Shown here: in pieces, positions 17,768-27,606 of the stretch
Layout: each line of letters starts with the position of its first letter
Numbering within the stretch: position 1 is the first letter of the stretch
Assembly: GCF_032583975.1 (NCBI RefSeq)
Contig: NZ_JAWHTF010000002.1
Strand: one strand, 5' to 3'
Length of the DNA stretch: 64,000 nt
Origin: Gilvirhabdus luticola
GTDB taxonomy: Bacteria; Bacteroidota; Bacteroidia; Flavobacteriales; Flavobacteriaceae
Position numbers and translations under genes: made by a program
The notes under the pieces: generated by a model
Database searches by the model: none
What the model was told of the DNA's origin: nothing
What the model saw: the letters and a program-made list of their open reading frames with translations, nothing else

Positions 17768-18715
17768 CTATTTTGACATATTAAAACCCGAAAAAAAAGA
17801 CTCCATAACCAATTTTGGCATTCTATCGACTTTAAACAGCCCCCAATGTTTTTCAGGCTCAAGAGCTTCGCTTGAGCCCTTCCAAGATTCATCAAATGCT
17901 TCGAATACAAACGTTAAGATGGTAGCCACATGACTCCAATTCACAAGATCGTTAATGTATGTCTTTTGGTATTCTTCACTCACATTATTTGGGTCTATTC
18001 CGCGTCCGTTGGAATAGGTTGTCCAGCCTGCTTCAGTAATAACAACGGGTTTATGAGGATAGGTATCAGCAACCGAATAGTAATTTTCCTTTGTATATTC
18101 CATCGCTTCATGAATGTTCTTATATTCCCAAACAGGGTATGTATGAATAGAAATAAAATCTATTTCTTCTACCAAAGGTTTTAACTTATTCAACCACGGT
18201 ACATAATTTTCGCAAAATGTCACTGGTTGTTTTGCTCCTTGCTTAATCATTCTTACATAATTAATCACACTTTCAACAGGTACATAATGGTCAGTCCATT
18301 CCACACAGGCCTCATTTCCTGCAGACAATGAAAAAATGATATCTGGATATTGATTTGCCAAGCGAATCAATTTTTTAATCCTATTCTCATTATAAATTTT
18401 ATTCTTCTCTAGTTTTTCTTTTGGATATGTACCACCTCCCCATGGACATCCATAGTTATTTTTTTCAGCTACAATATAGGCGCCGAGCATCACTTTAAAA
18501 TTTAACTTTTCCTTTTTGATTACTTCTAAAACAGTTTCGGAATGCTCATCACAATCATATAACCTTAAATACTTCCAATGACCGTTTAGTAGCAAAAGAT
18601 CTTCCTTTATTTGTTCATAACTTGGATAAACCAAACCAGGACATTGTCCCTCCCTAAAACCAGAATAGCAGATCGCATTTCCAGGTTCTATATTCAAAAC
18701 TTTCGTATAATTCAT
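17768..18715 (-). CDS. GH17 beta-1,3-glucanase-type enzyme, no signal peptide
   Basis: This 315-residue TIM-barrel protein of family GH17 acts on beta-1,3-glucans in known members. The likely acid/base is Glu135 in SAGNEAC and the nucleophile Glu228 in VITEAGW. Other barrel landmarks are WKYLRLYDC, FISIHTYPVW and the C-terminal FEAFDESWKG. It begins directly with MNYTKVLNIEPGNAICYSGF and lacks a signal peptide or lipobox, so it should act in the cytoplasm, possibly on imported laminari-oligosaccharides or as a transglycosylase. It follows a similar signal-less GH17 by 43 bp on the same strand. Confidence 0.88.
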   Translation of the reverse strand: MNYTKVLNIEPGNAICYSGFREGQCPGLVYPSYEQIKEDLLLLNGHWKYLRLYDCDEHSETVLEVIKKEKLNFKVMLGAYIVAEKNNYGCPWGGGTYPKEKLEKNKIYNENRIKKLIRLANQYPDIIFSLSAGNEACVEWTDHYVPVESVINYVRMIKQGAKQPVTFCENYVPWLNKLKPLVEEIDFISIHTYPVWEYKNIHEAMEYTKENYYSVADTYPHKPVVITEAGWTTYSNGRGIDPNNVSEEYQKTYINDLVNWSHVATILTFVFEAFDESWKGSSEALEPEKHWGLFKVDRMPKLVMESFFSGFNMSK

Positions 18716-18758
18716 TTAATAATTATTAGTAAAAATCGAATGATTTTTTAAAGATGAT

Positions 18759-19643
18759 CTAAAATTTTAATTTTTCATTTTTATCCCATAATCCCCAAAA
18801 TGCTCCAACATCACCTTCAGCTCCTACTTTCCATGATTCATCAAATGATGAAAAGTAGAACATTTCTATATCTTCGGTATCAGACCATTGTTGTGCATGT
18901 ATAAAGTATTTTATTGCATTTTCAAATGAAGGTTGAGCACCTTGTAATCCGGTTCCAAGATTTGGCCATCCTGTTTCAGAAATAATCACTTTTTTACCGT
19001 TAGCGGCACTTACAGCTTGATGATACATCTGTTTCATGTACACCAATGAATATTCTATGCTGCATCCTTCCCAGTATGGGTAACAATTGGCCAAAACCAC
19101 ATCACAAGCTTCAGTAATTCTAGGACGATGAGAAAATTCATAATACGCATCGACATATCCAACCGGAATTCCAGGAATCGCTTCTTTAACTTGATAAATA
19201 AATGCTAAAAGTTCGTCTTCTGTTAGATCTTGACGATACATAACTTCATTTCCAACGGCAGCAATATCCACAAATCCATCTTTTGCTAATTTTATCAGTC
19301 CTGCAATTTCTTTTTTGTTGATCTCTGGATCATCTCCCAACCAAGCTCCAACTAAAGTTTTAATTCCAAATTCTCGAGCAATTCTGGGAATAGCTTCATT
19401 ACCATCTGTACATGAAAAGGAACGAATCCATTTTGTATATGGCTTAATAATCTTCATACGCCTACGAATCTGATCCTCACTAATCAACATACCAGGTTCT
19501 TGTCCTTCTTCATAAGGACTGAAACACAATCCGTGCATCCCATTTTTTAAAACTCTTTTAAATAGGTTTTGTAATCCTTTTGTGGTTTTTCCGTCGAGAT
19601 TTATTCCTGCCAACGACCTTATTTTATCTACTCTGTAAGACAT
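18759..19643 (-). CDS. GH17 beta-1,3-glucanase-type enzyme, no signal peptide
   Basis: This 294-residue GH17 barrel has Glu133 in VGNEVMYR as likely acid/base and Glu223 in IISETGWPN as nucleophile. It also shows FSPYEEGQEP, KWIRSFSC and FSSFDESWK. The N-terminus MSYRVDKIRSLAGINLDGKT is hydrophilic, so the enzyme is predicted to be cytoplasmic. It lies directly downstream of a GPH-type transporter gene (34 bp) and upstream of another signal-less GH17. It differs clearly from that neighbour, so the two may have different preferences in chain length or hydrolysis versus transfer. Confidence 0.88.
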   Translation of the reverse strand: MSYRVDKIRSLAGINLDGKTTKGLQNLFKRVLKNGMHGLCFSPYEEGQEPGMLISEDQIRRRMKIIKPYTKWIRSFSCTDGNEAIPRIAREFGIKTLVGAWLGDDPEINKKEIAGLIKLAKDGFVDIAAVGNEVMYRQDLTEDELLAFIYQVKEAIPGIPVGYVDAYYEFSHRPRITEACDVVLANCYPYWEGCSIEYSLVYMKQMYHQAVSAANGKKVIISETGWPNLGTGLQGAQPSFENAIKYFIHAQQWSDTEDIEMFYFSSFDESWKVGAEGDVGAFWGLWDKNEKLKF

Positions 19644-19677
19644 ATCTATTTTAAAATAAAATTATATTAATTATTAA

Positions 19678-21240
19678 CTATAATTCGCCTCTTCGGGCAA
19701 TCAATTCTGCTTTAATTTCTCTAGCTTTGGTTTCTGTAAGGCTATACTTAACCATCACCCAAATTGCTAAACCTGCTGTAAACGCAGGGATTACTACATC
19801 AGCTATTCTTAAATTTGTCATCGTTTCCATAGTCTGTGTTGGTGCATCAGAAATAAAGCCTACCAATTTCAATACAAGCCCTCCTAACACCAAAGCTATC
19901 GCTTGACCAAGTTTTACCATCCACCAATAAATGGCTCCAAATGTTCCTTCTTTTCTAGGCATCCCATTTTTTAATTCATCCAGATCACATACATCCGCTG
20001 TCATGCTCATCATTAAAGTAAATAATCCACCAAGCCCGAAAGCCATTAATGGCAAAGGTAGGAAAATTAGCCAAGGTGCTCCTTGACTTGTATCAATACT
20101 AAACCATGACATGCCAACACTCTCCAAATATGGATTTAAAAATTCAAATAAAGAACCAACGGCATTGTTTAAAGATTGACCTAACCCTGTTTTGTTAAAA
20201 TTTGCGTTTAAAGTAGTATCAAATCCCCACCATTTTAATATATAACCTATAATAGACAACACTGTTGAAATAATAAATGCTTTTCTTTTGCCCCATTTAT
20301 TAGACATCCAAGAAATAATAGGAATCACAATGAAAGCAGTTAAAACTGCAGTAATTGTAGAAAACCATGCTGGCCAAGTACCTGCTCCACCATAGTCACC
20401 ATTATACATATAAAAGACTATAATATAAAAACTGAATGCCGCTACCATTTGAAAGCCATTGAATACTAAAAATGTAGCGCCACAAAGTTTCATGAAAGGT
20501 TTGTTCTTTGATACTTGAACAATGCCCTTAAATAAATCTTTCAAATTAGACGCCATTGTTTTAAATGAAAGTTTCTTTCGGTTCTCCATTTGAGAAGCAT
20601 CAATTCCTTTACAAAAAATGGCAGGTAAAATCCCTAAAACAATACAAAATCCAGCTACAACGGTTGACATTGTTCTTACACCTTCAGCCTGATCCGCAAA
20701 TAAATTTGGATCAGCAATAATTACCCAAAACCATGGAACTATCATCCATGCAATTTGACCTACAGTATTGGCAAAGGCCATTAAGCGAGTACGCTCATTA
20801 TAGTCTGAAGTCATTTCATATCCCAATCCAACTAATGGAGTAGCATACATGGTATTTCCAATTAAAAATAACAATGATAAAATAAGAAAATACCAGAAGT
20901 TATAGGTTTGAGAATTATCAGCATTCAATTGCCAAAGAGCAGCGAATAATAACCCACTCAAAATCGCACCAATAAAGATGTATGGCCTCCTACGACCCCA
21001 TCTCGATTTTGTGTTGTCCGAAATAAATCCCATTATAGGATCTGTCAAGGCATCAAAGATTCGAGGTAGACCTCCCAACAAACCTGCAAGAAAAGGATCC
21101 ATCCCAAAGGCTGTAAGCAAGAAAAACATAAAGAATCCCAGTGCTCCTGGTAATAAATTCAGTACGAAATGACCAGCACCAAAGGCGGCTTTTTGACCTA
21201 ATGGAACTTTATCTTTCGCTTCAGTTTTGTATTGCGACAT
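19678..21240 (-). CDS. GPH-family (MFS_2) oligosaccharide:cation symporter
   Basis: This 520-residue protein has about 12 membrane helices. The diagnostic loop DALTDPIMGFISDN followed by SRWGRRRPYIFIG (about residues 47-77) is the signature of the glycoside-pentoside-hexuronide cation symporters. A second helix bundle begins near SFKTMASNLKDLFKG. In flavobacterial laminarin loci such carriers are thought to take glucan oligosaccharides from periplasm to cytoplasm. It sits between the periplasmic GH30/GH17 pair and the two cytoplasmic GH17 genes, which fits that role. The substrate is inferred from context. Confidence 0.88.
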   Translation of the reverse strand: MSQYKTEAKDKVPLGQKAAFGAGHFVLNLLPGALGFFMFFLLTAFGMDPFLAGLLGGLPRIFDALTDPIMGFISDNTKSRWGRRRPYIFIGAILSGLLFAALWQLNADNSQTYNFWYFLILSLLFLIGNTMYATPLVGLGYEMTSDYNERTRLMAFANTVGQIAWMIVPWFWVIIADPNLFADQAEGVRTMSTVVAGFCIVLGILPAIFCKGIDASQMENRKKLSFKTMASNLKDLFKGIVQVSKNKPFMKLCGATFLVFNGFQMVAAFSFYIIVFYMYNGDYGGAGTWPAWFSTITAVLTAFIVIPIISWMSNKWGKRKAFIISTVLSIIGYILKWWGFDTTLNANFNKTGLGQSLNNAVGSLFEFLNPYLESVGMSWFSIDTSQGAPWLIFLPLPLMAFGLGGLFTLMMSMTADVCDLDELKNGMPRKEGTFGAIYWWMVKLGQAIALVLGGLVLKLVGFISDAPTQTMETMTNLRIADVVIPAFTAGLAIWVMVKYSLTETKAREIKAELIARRGEL

Positions 21241-21289
21241 AATATTTAAATTTTAGTTTTTAACAGTTCTATTATCATTTTTTAAATTA

Positions 21290-22783
21290 TTATGATTTGG
21301 GTATTACTATTGTTTGAATTGCTTGTGCATTAATTGTGATCTCTTTGCTTGTATTGTTTAAAAACAAATCGAAACTCTTAGTTTTTTCACCTTCATTAAA
21401 GAGTATAACTGCAATAGAACCATCTGGATTATGAGCCGCAGTGACCATTAACTCTTTATCTGAATTTTCTAAGCCAATAATTTTGGCTTCTGGCCTAATG
21501 TATTTACTAAAATGCATTAAAGTATAGTACAATGGTGTAAAATAAACTTCATCATTTTCAATATCGACGATAACAGGAGCCACACACCAATTTTTAAACC
21601 AATTAGGCCCACCTTGCTTATCAAGCACCATATTCCAATCAATCCAACCATCGACCCAATTATTAAGACAACCAATAATATCTCTGGCATAGCGATTTAC
21701 AGGTGCATATTTTGGATGATAGTGTTTGTCTTGTTCTGGCGCCCAATCCCAACCCCAATCTGTAGCTTCTTTTTTCCAATACCAAGTATCATTTTTCCAT
21801 CTTGGAATTTCGGCATCTACGCATGCTTCTGATTGTATCAGATGTTTATTTGGTGATTTATTATGCGCGTATTGTAACTCTTCTGGAAAATAATCATAGG
21901 TACTTGCATACCAATGTATGGCTGTGCCATCGTAATATTTTGAAGAAGCCTCATCTTTGAACATTACATCAACCCAATGTTTTAAATGCTCCCTATTTTG
22001 ATCATATCCCAAAATCTTAACCTCATGTCCATCTTCTTCTAACTTTGGCCCTAAATAATCTTTTACAAAATTGGTCATTTCTTCAGGAGTGTAATGCATA
22101 CTTTCCCAGTTATTGCCATTACCTAATGGTTCATTCTCCACTGTAAAACCCCAAATATCTATTCCTTCAGCTTTGTATGCTTCAACGTATTTCGAAAAAA
22201 ACAATGCCCATGTATTATAGTATTCTGGCAGAAGCTTTCCACCAACCCAGCTTTTGTTATCTTTCATCCATGGTGGAGCGGTCCACGGAGAGGATAAAAT
22301 TTTAAAACCATCTTTTGAAACAGCCATGGCCTCTTTTATCATTGGGATGATATCATCCTTATCTTCTTTAATCGAAAAGTGTTCGAGGCTCTTATCGTCT
22401 TCTACTGGTGCATAGGAATAATTGCTCAATGAAAAATCACATGAATTCATATGTGTTCTAGTCAGTGAATATTTTGCTCCTTCTTCACCGAAATAGGCCT
22501 GAATAATCTTGTCTCGATTGGATTTACTTAATTGATTTAATAAATATGCCGTAGATTCTGTGAATGAGCCACCAAAACCTGTAATGGTTTGATAGGTTTC
22601 TTCTGGTATTAATTTAATACTTCCTTTGTTTTCTTCTGGTAAAAATTCGGTGATTTTAGTTAACTTATTTCCACTAGCTGATGTTTCATAAAGTTCAACC
22701 TTCAACTGCTTTTGTTCTTTGCTACAACTCATAAACAATGTAATCAATAAAAATGAAAAGAAATATTTTGATAGCGATTTCAT
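21290..22783 (-). CDS. GH30 beta-glucosidase / beta-1,6-glucanase lipoprotein
   Basis: This 497-residue protein has a lipoprotein signal ending LFMSC (Cys20). The GH30 barrel has FGGSFTES, SSPWTAPPWMK, the acid/base Glu218 in TVENEPLG and the nucleophile Glu319 in IQSEAC. A C-terminal beta domain ends IQTIVIPKS. GH30 enzymes near laminarin genes commonly cut beta-1,6 side chains. Residues after Cys20 are SKEQKQ, without the run of acidic residues found in the surface lipoproteins of this locus, so it probably stays in the periplasm. It lies 11 bp from the GH17 lipoprotein gene. Subfamily is uncertain. Confidence 0.9.
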   Translation of the reverse strand: MKSLSKYFFSFLLITLFMSCSKEQKQLKVELYETSASGNKLTKITEFLPEENKGSIKLIPEETYQTITGFGGSFTESTAYLLNQLSKSNRDKIIQAYFGEEGAKYSLTRTHMNSCDFSLSNYSYAPVEDDKSLEHFSIKEDKDDIIPMIKEAMAVSKDGFKILSSPWTAPPWMKDNKSWVGGKLLPEYYNTWALFFSKYVEAYKAEGIDIWGFTVENEPLGNGNNWESMHYTPEEMTNFVKDYLGPKLEEDGHEVKILGYDQNREHLKHWVDVMFKDEASSKYYDGTAIHWYASTYDYFPEELQYAHNKSPNKHLIQSEACVDAEIPRWKNDTWYWKKEATDWGWDWAPEQDKHYHPKYAPVNRYARDIIGCLNNWVDGWIDWNMVLDKQGGPNWFKNWCVAPVIVDIENDEVYFTPLYYTLMHFSKYIRPEAKIIGLENSDKELMVTAAHNPDGSIAVILFNEGEKTKSFDLFLNNTSKEITINAQAIQTIVIPKS

Positions 22784-22794
22784 ATTTAAAATAA

Positions 22795-24096
22795 TTAATG
22801 AGGTATTGTGACTTCAGAAGCCATTGGTGGTACCAAAACATCTTTCATTAACGCTTCTTTATTACCATTATAAGTTTTAGATATTGAGTTCCCATTTCTA
22901 GTTAACCCTTTAAATGTTCCTTTATCAACCTCATCCCAAAGCACATATTTTGCTTTTCCATCTACAGTGAATAAACCAAAGTGTTTTTCAGAATTTCCCG
23001 AATTCTCTCCTCCTTTCCATGGTTCATCAAATCCTTCAAAATAAAAACACGACATTCCTACGTCGTTGGTCCAGTCTCTCATATGTTTGTAATAAAGTGC
23101 TTCTTTATACTCGTCACATGCTTTTGATCCATCGGGACCATAATGACCTGTAGAAACACTTGCCCATCCAGTTTCACCAATATGAATTGGTTTATTAACT
23201 CCAAGGCTTTCCATATATTTCTTTACGTCTTCATATTGCATCATGGCATATTCTTTAGCTCTTAACATGGAAATTTCAATTTTTTCCATATCGGTTTTAC
23301 CTTCCATACCATCAGAATTTAACCAAAATTCTGGTTGATAATGCGTATCATGCATAGGATAGGTGTGCATAGAAATATAATCTACAGCCTTAATTAGTTC
23401 GTTTAAATCTTCAACATGGTATTCTTCTCCACCGCCTCCCCAAGACGCAAAATTATCTGAACTAGTTATCCAAATGTCATTGGCTAAATCTCCTTCTTTT
23501 TTAAGGTTCTGTAAATATTTAACCCATTTTAATATAACCCAAGGTTCAACATAATAACTCGTTGCCCATTTTACCATGGCTTCATTACCTACAGCAATTA
23601 TTTTTATAATATCTGGAAATTTTCCGGCTAGCTTCACAGCTCTTTCAACTTCTGCTGCATTATCTTCGCTTTCCTCATTATGGATTGGTTCTCCATTTTC
23701 CCAGCTGAATGCATTTTTGCAATTAATCCATACGCCTAACATCACATACATTTCAAAATTAGGGTCTTCATTTTTTAATTCACTTATTGCCTTAACTAGG
23801 TTTGATGCATGAGGTTTAGTTAGTTTATATGTTCGAACAATTTTTACTCCTATTGCAGAGAGCAACTTCATGTCTTCTTTTAATTCCTGCAAAGTTGGTT
23901 CTATGCTATGGTCTGCATATCTGTAACCTCCATAAGACATTGCTAAATAATTCGGATTACCTAAAATATCTTTAGCCGTTAAACTTGCTTTTTCTTTCAT
24001 TACATCAATTTTCCTATCTTTTTTAGTTTGATTTTGACATGAAAACACAAACATTATTGCAATCAATAAAACCGATGTCTTTATGTATTTTTCCAT
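22795..24096 (-). CDS. GH17 lipoprotein, periplasmic beta-1,3-glucanase-type enzyme
   Basis: At 433 residues this is the longest GH17 here and the only one with an export signal (lipobox VFSC, Cys20). The catalytic residues are Glu172 in VGNEAMVKW and Glu308 in HIGETGWAS. Barrel motifs include VKIVRTYKLT, YISMHTYPMHD and FEGFDEPWKG. The residues after Cys20 are QNQTKKDRK, basic rather than acidic, which suggests retention in the periplasm. It is flanked by GH30 (11 bp) and the phosphorylase gene (10 bp), so it is part of a tight operon. It likely shortens imported laminarin fragments. Confidence 0.9.
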   Translation of the reverse strand: MEKYIKTSVLLIAIMFVFSCQNQTKKDRKIDVMKEKASLTAKDILGNPNYLAMSYGGYRYADHSIEPTLQELKEDMKLLSAIGVKIVRTYKLTKPHASNLVKAISELKNEDPNFEMYVMLGVWINCKNAFSWENGEPIHNEESEDNAAEVERAVKLAGKFPDIIKIIAVGNEAMVKWATSYYVEPWVILKWVKYLQNLKKEGDLANDIWITSSDNFASWGGGGEEYHVEDLNELIKAVDYISMHTYPMHDTHYQPEFWLNSDGMEGKTDMEKIEISMLRAKEYAMMQYEDVKKYMESLGVNKPIHIGETGWASVSTGHYGPDGSKACDEYKEALYYKHMRDWTNDVGMSCFYFEGFDEPWKGGENSGNSEKHFGLFTVDGKAKYVLWDEVDKGTFKGLTRNGNSISKTYNGNKEALMKDVLVPPMASEVTIPH

Positions 24097-24106
24097 GCTA
24101 TTATAT

Positions 24107-27100
24107 TTATTTTTCCAATAAAACTTCTATATGATCTATTTCACCCGTTCTTTCAAAAATCTTTTTACTGGCTGTTAAATCAAGTCTTAAGTTTTCAAAT
24201 GTAGTTATCATATCGCTAGTATAATGGACATTGATACTATTTTGGTTTGAAAGTTTATAAATTACAGGAACTTGACAATAGGTAAAACAAATTGAATCTT
24301 GATTAAGTCTAATTGTTTTAATTTCCTTGTTTAAGTCTGTATATGAGAAAACTTTCGATTCTTTTAAAAATTCCTCTCTGCGCAGTAATTGCGGATTAAA
24401 TTGAAGCACACCATTTTTCACAGACACACCCAATTCACCACGTCGGCTCAAAATATCTTCTTTTACCTGACCGGTCATTCCTGGTTGCTGTGCTCCTTTC
24501 CCGAAAGGAGTATGAGAGTAAGGATCTGTTGGAACCGCTCCGTATAATTCTGGTGACTTGTGAGCACCAATGCCTTCATTAATTTCGAAGTAGTGGTCAA
24601 ACAATTTGCCAATAATGATCTGACTCTCGTTGTTCTCTAAAGCCGATAAACAAGTTTCCTGAACTGCTAATAATAGTTTAGATACCATGTGCCAATAAAT
24701 GGAGCCAAGACCTTCATATCCGAAAAAAGTGCCCGATCTACCTGTAAATGATTTGTGATCGAAAATGCTCTCAAAAATGTCATAGACTAATTGAGATTCA
24801 TTTTCAACCAAAACTCCATATTTGTCTTTTGGAAGTTTCCGCAATGCCTGTTTTACGCTTCCGACATTGTTGAAATTACCATTAAAATGAAAATTTCCAA
24901 GTACATCCTTCTCAATCACCTGTGTATTACCATCTTTTAATAACTGTTGTAAGAGTTCTGATGATTCTACACTTTTTAATTCTATATTATTCTTATTTAT
25001 AAATCTTGGCAATTCTTTGTTTGGATAAAGAATATAGCTATACTGGTCTGGTCTAAATAATGCACTGTTTTTTAGAGCATCCAAAAGTCTAACAGAAGAT
25101 TCAGAAGAAATATATCCAGAACTTAAAACAGCCACTTGGCCCTCCAACATTTCTGGTAAATAAGAAATAGATATTTCTGTTTCACTTTTAATAGTCATTA
25201 AGTTATACGAATGATACAAATTATCTTGCCGCTTATTGGCATTGATAGAATGTTCTAAATAGGATTTAGAAATCTTCAAAAATTTAAGCAATGTTTTTTT
25301 GCTAATATTTGATTTTTCACTTGAGAATCCATTTTCATAAATACCCATTCTATAACTGCTTCCAGCAATTCCAAGACTATCAAGAATAGTTTTTCTATCT
25401 GCATCAGACACTTTCCCAGAAAGGATAGAACTATTTTTATCAAGAGTATCTAATACTCTATTAAAGAATTCGCTCAACTCTGTTGAAATATTAAAATTCT
25501 CCACAGTAGAATTGGAGGCAATGATTTCAAAGAAATTTAAAAAACGTCTTAAATAATACAATGTTACCATAGAAACACCATTACCTACCAACGCATTATT
25601 TGCATCATTCCACTCTGGTCTCTGGGTGTTCATCCATATTCCTGCTTCTGGAATAAAATTGGAAATTTTAGCCAGTACCGTGGCCAATAATTTCTCTAAA
25701 AGATTAACTCTATAAATAACCGATGTTTCATCTCTAAGAATTGCTCCGTCGGCACCTAATTCTTCCCTTTCTGCACGAATTTTTCTATCGAGCCTTTCAT
25801 CAAATATTATGGTGTCTTTTGGATTCTTTATTATCTCTTTGTAACTTTTTATTTTATAAGGCACATTAGCATATACAAAGATGTCCTCAACAAAATAATC
25901 CGTTAGTTTATTAGGATAATAATCTTCAATAAATTCAAGGAACTTTAAGAGATAAATTATTTGATGATCTCCCCAATATCCTATATAGGACCAGGGATCG
26001 TCTGGTTCAATAATTTCCCAGTCAAAACCATCTTTAGTAACTCGATAAGGATTATAACCATCAAAAGTTGAGGCATTTAAAAACTTATGAATCATGCTAT
26101 CTATAAATTCTGGATAGGAATGTGCTAACGCTTCCCAGTTTTGAAAAATATCTCTCCAATTACCTTCATAATCCAGTATTTTGGAACCATCAATTTCACT
26201 TCTGGTATTAATTGAGAATCTATTCCATGGTCTGCTTGGATCACCATGTCTTCTGCTAAACTTTAATGGCATATATTCTAAAGTTAATCTCTTAAAGTCT
26301 ACATCACAATCATCTTCAATGAAAGTTTTTAAATACTTGTATTCAAATTCTTCAGGTAAGTTATTTAAGAAATCCTTCTCTTTTTGATACACTCTTTTAT
26401 TTGCGTTCTTAATATATTTTATAAAATCATGTTTTTCAATTTTATAATTATCGTCAAATATTCCACCTCGCATTATATTGAATAAGGTATTCGCCAAATG
26501 GCGTGAGTTTCTTAAGGTATCTGACGTTAATTGAACACCATCAGAAGCTTCAATCAATTCAGTTAATCGTTGAGCGCCTAAATCAATGTCATCCTGAATC
26601 TTTGCTGAAAGATTATTTTCATGTTTAATCTTTTCGGAAATTTCATTTATTGCTGTGATTGATTGATTGACATTGGCAATAATCATCCATGATTTTTCAG
26701 CTTTTGGTTGTAGTATAATTTCCGAACTTATAAAATAAGCCCCTTTTTCAGCTTTTACATCAATCTCTTCTCTTATTTCATTCCCCTTTCTAAACTCATT
26801 AAGCTGTAATGAAGAGATAAGGTGTTTTACATTTTTTAATCCTGTAGACCAAGCTATTGTAGCTTTTAATGCTTCACTTGGTTCAGCCTTATCTACTATT
26901 ATTGCACTTAACGCATATATACCTACTCCTGTTTCTTTTTCTAATTCATTTTTTTTGTAGGCATCTACTAAATTGCTCGATCTATTTTGAGTATCTGAAG
27001 GAACTCCATAAGGAACGATATTTTGTATTCCATCTAAAATGGTTATTTCGATTGGCTCATCTGTATTATTTATTAAGTTAGCCTTTTTTACAAACCCGAA

Positions 27101-27568
27101 GGAATTGCTAGAATTCCATTGATACCAAAAAGTTAATCCTAAATCCTCATTAATTTCTTCGAAGACTATCTTATTACCAATACCATTCTTATATAAATTC
27201 CTTTGAATTTTATATATTCCTGTATATTTTTCTGAAAAGGGTTCCCATAAAAAAAGTTTATTATTTAGGTGCACCTGAAAAATGGATTTGCTACCAGTAA
27301 TTTCTGATGATTCGGTTATCTTATCGTCTGTATAATAAGGAAAGAGAGAATACTCGCTATTTTTTCGTCCAGCAGTTAAGCCTCCATTACTAGAAATAAA
27401 CATCCAGTGATTAGAATCACTCACAATACTCATAAAGAAAGGTCTCATGGCATCTGCATTACTAATTTTATAGTAACTCTCACCAGCAAATTTTACTAAA
27501 TTCCCTTTAATTTGCTTTTGATCAAATTGACTAGGTTCTTTACCTATATATATGGCTTCTTTACTCAT
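24107..27568 (-). CDS. GH149-type beta-1,3-glucan (oligosaccharide) phosphorylase
   Basis: This 1,153-residue protein has no signal peptide and is of the GH94-related phosphorylase type. The likely general acid is Asp655 in RPEWNDANNALVGNGV. N-terminal landmarks are NHWMFISSNGGLTAGR and SLFPYYTDDK. C-terminal ones are FFGYEGLGSIYWHMVSKLLL and ETCLSALEN, then GAVPTDPYSHTPFGKGAQQP, the phosphate-site region in this superfamily. Length and motifs fit GH149, whose members phosphorolyse beta-1,3-oligoglucans to glucose 1-phosphate, better than shorter GH94 enzymes. GH161 is the main alternative. It sits directly after an MFS sugar porter and before periplasmic GH17, giving an energy-saving cytoplasmic route for laminarin oligosaccharides. 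Confidence 0.82.
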   Translation of the reverse strand: MSKEAIYIGKEPSQFDQKQIKGNLVKFAGESYYKISNADAMRPFFMSIVSDSNHWMFISSNGGLTAGRKNSEYSLFPYYTDDKITESSEITGSKSIFQVHLNNKLFLWEPFSEKYTGIYKIQRNLYKNGIGNKIVFEEINEDLGLTFWYQWNSSNSFGFVKKANLINNTDEPIEITILDGIQNIVPYGVPSDTQNRSSNLVDAYKKNELEKETGVGIYALSAIIVDKAEPSEALKATIAWSTGLKNVKHLISSLQLNEFRKGNEIREEIDVKAEKGAYFISSEIILQPKAEKSWMIIANVNQSITAINEISEKIKHENNLSAKIQDDIDLGAQRLTELIEASDGVQLTSDTLRNSRHLANTLFNIMRGGIFDDNYKIEKHDFIKYIKNANKRVYQKEKDFLNNLPEEFEYKYLKTFIEDDCDVDFKRLTLEYMPLKFSRRHGDPSRPWNRFSINTRSEIDGSKILDYEGNWRDIFQNWEALAHSYPEFIDSMIHKFLNASTFDGYNPYRVTKDGFDWEIIEPDDPWSYIGYWGDHQIIYLLKFLEFIEDYYPNKLTDYFVEDIFVYANVPYKIKSYKEIIKNPKDTIIFDERLDRKIRAEREELGADGAILRDETSVIYRVNLLEKLLATVLAKISNFIPEAGIWMNTQRPEWNDANNALVGNGVSMVTLYYLRRFLNFFEIIASNSTVENFNISTELSEFFNRVLDTLDKNSSILSGKVSDADRKTILDSLGIAGSSYRMGIYENGFSSEKSNISKKTLLKFLKISKSYLEHSINANKRQDNLYHSYNLMTIKSETEISISYLPEMLEGQVAVLSSGYISSESSVRLLDALKNSALFRPDQYSYILYPNKELPRFINKNNIELKSVESSELLQQLLKDGNTQVIEKDVLGNFHFNGNFNNVGSVKQALRKLPKDKYGVLVENESQLVYDIFESIFDHKSFTGRSGTFFGYEGLGSIYWHMVSKLLLAVQETCLSALENNESQIIIGKLFDHYFEINEGIGAHKSPELYGAVPTDPYSHTPFGKGAQQPGMTGQVKEDILSRRGELGVSVKNGVLQFNPQLLRREEFLKESKVFSYTDLNKEIKTIRLNQDSICFTYCQVPVIYKLSNQNSINVHYTSDMITTFENLRLDLTASKKIFERTGEIDHIEVLLEK

Positions 27569-27606
27569 TCTATTCTAATTTTGAGTTTAAAAATCAATAT
27601 TTTAAT

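Noticed and set aside
24107..27568. Assignment of the phosphorylase to GH94 (cellobiose or laminaribiose phosphorylase)
   Set aside because: It is much longer than those enzymes (usually about 800 residues), and its motifs and laminarin context fit GH149 better.
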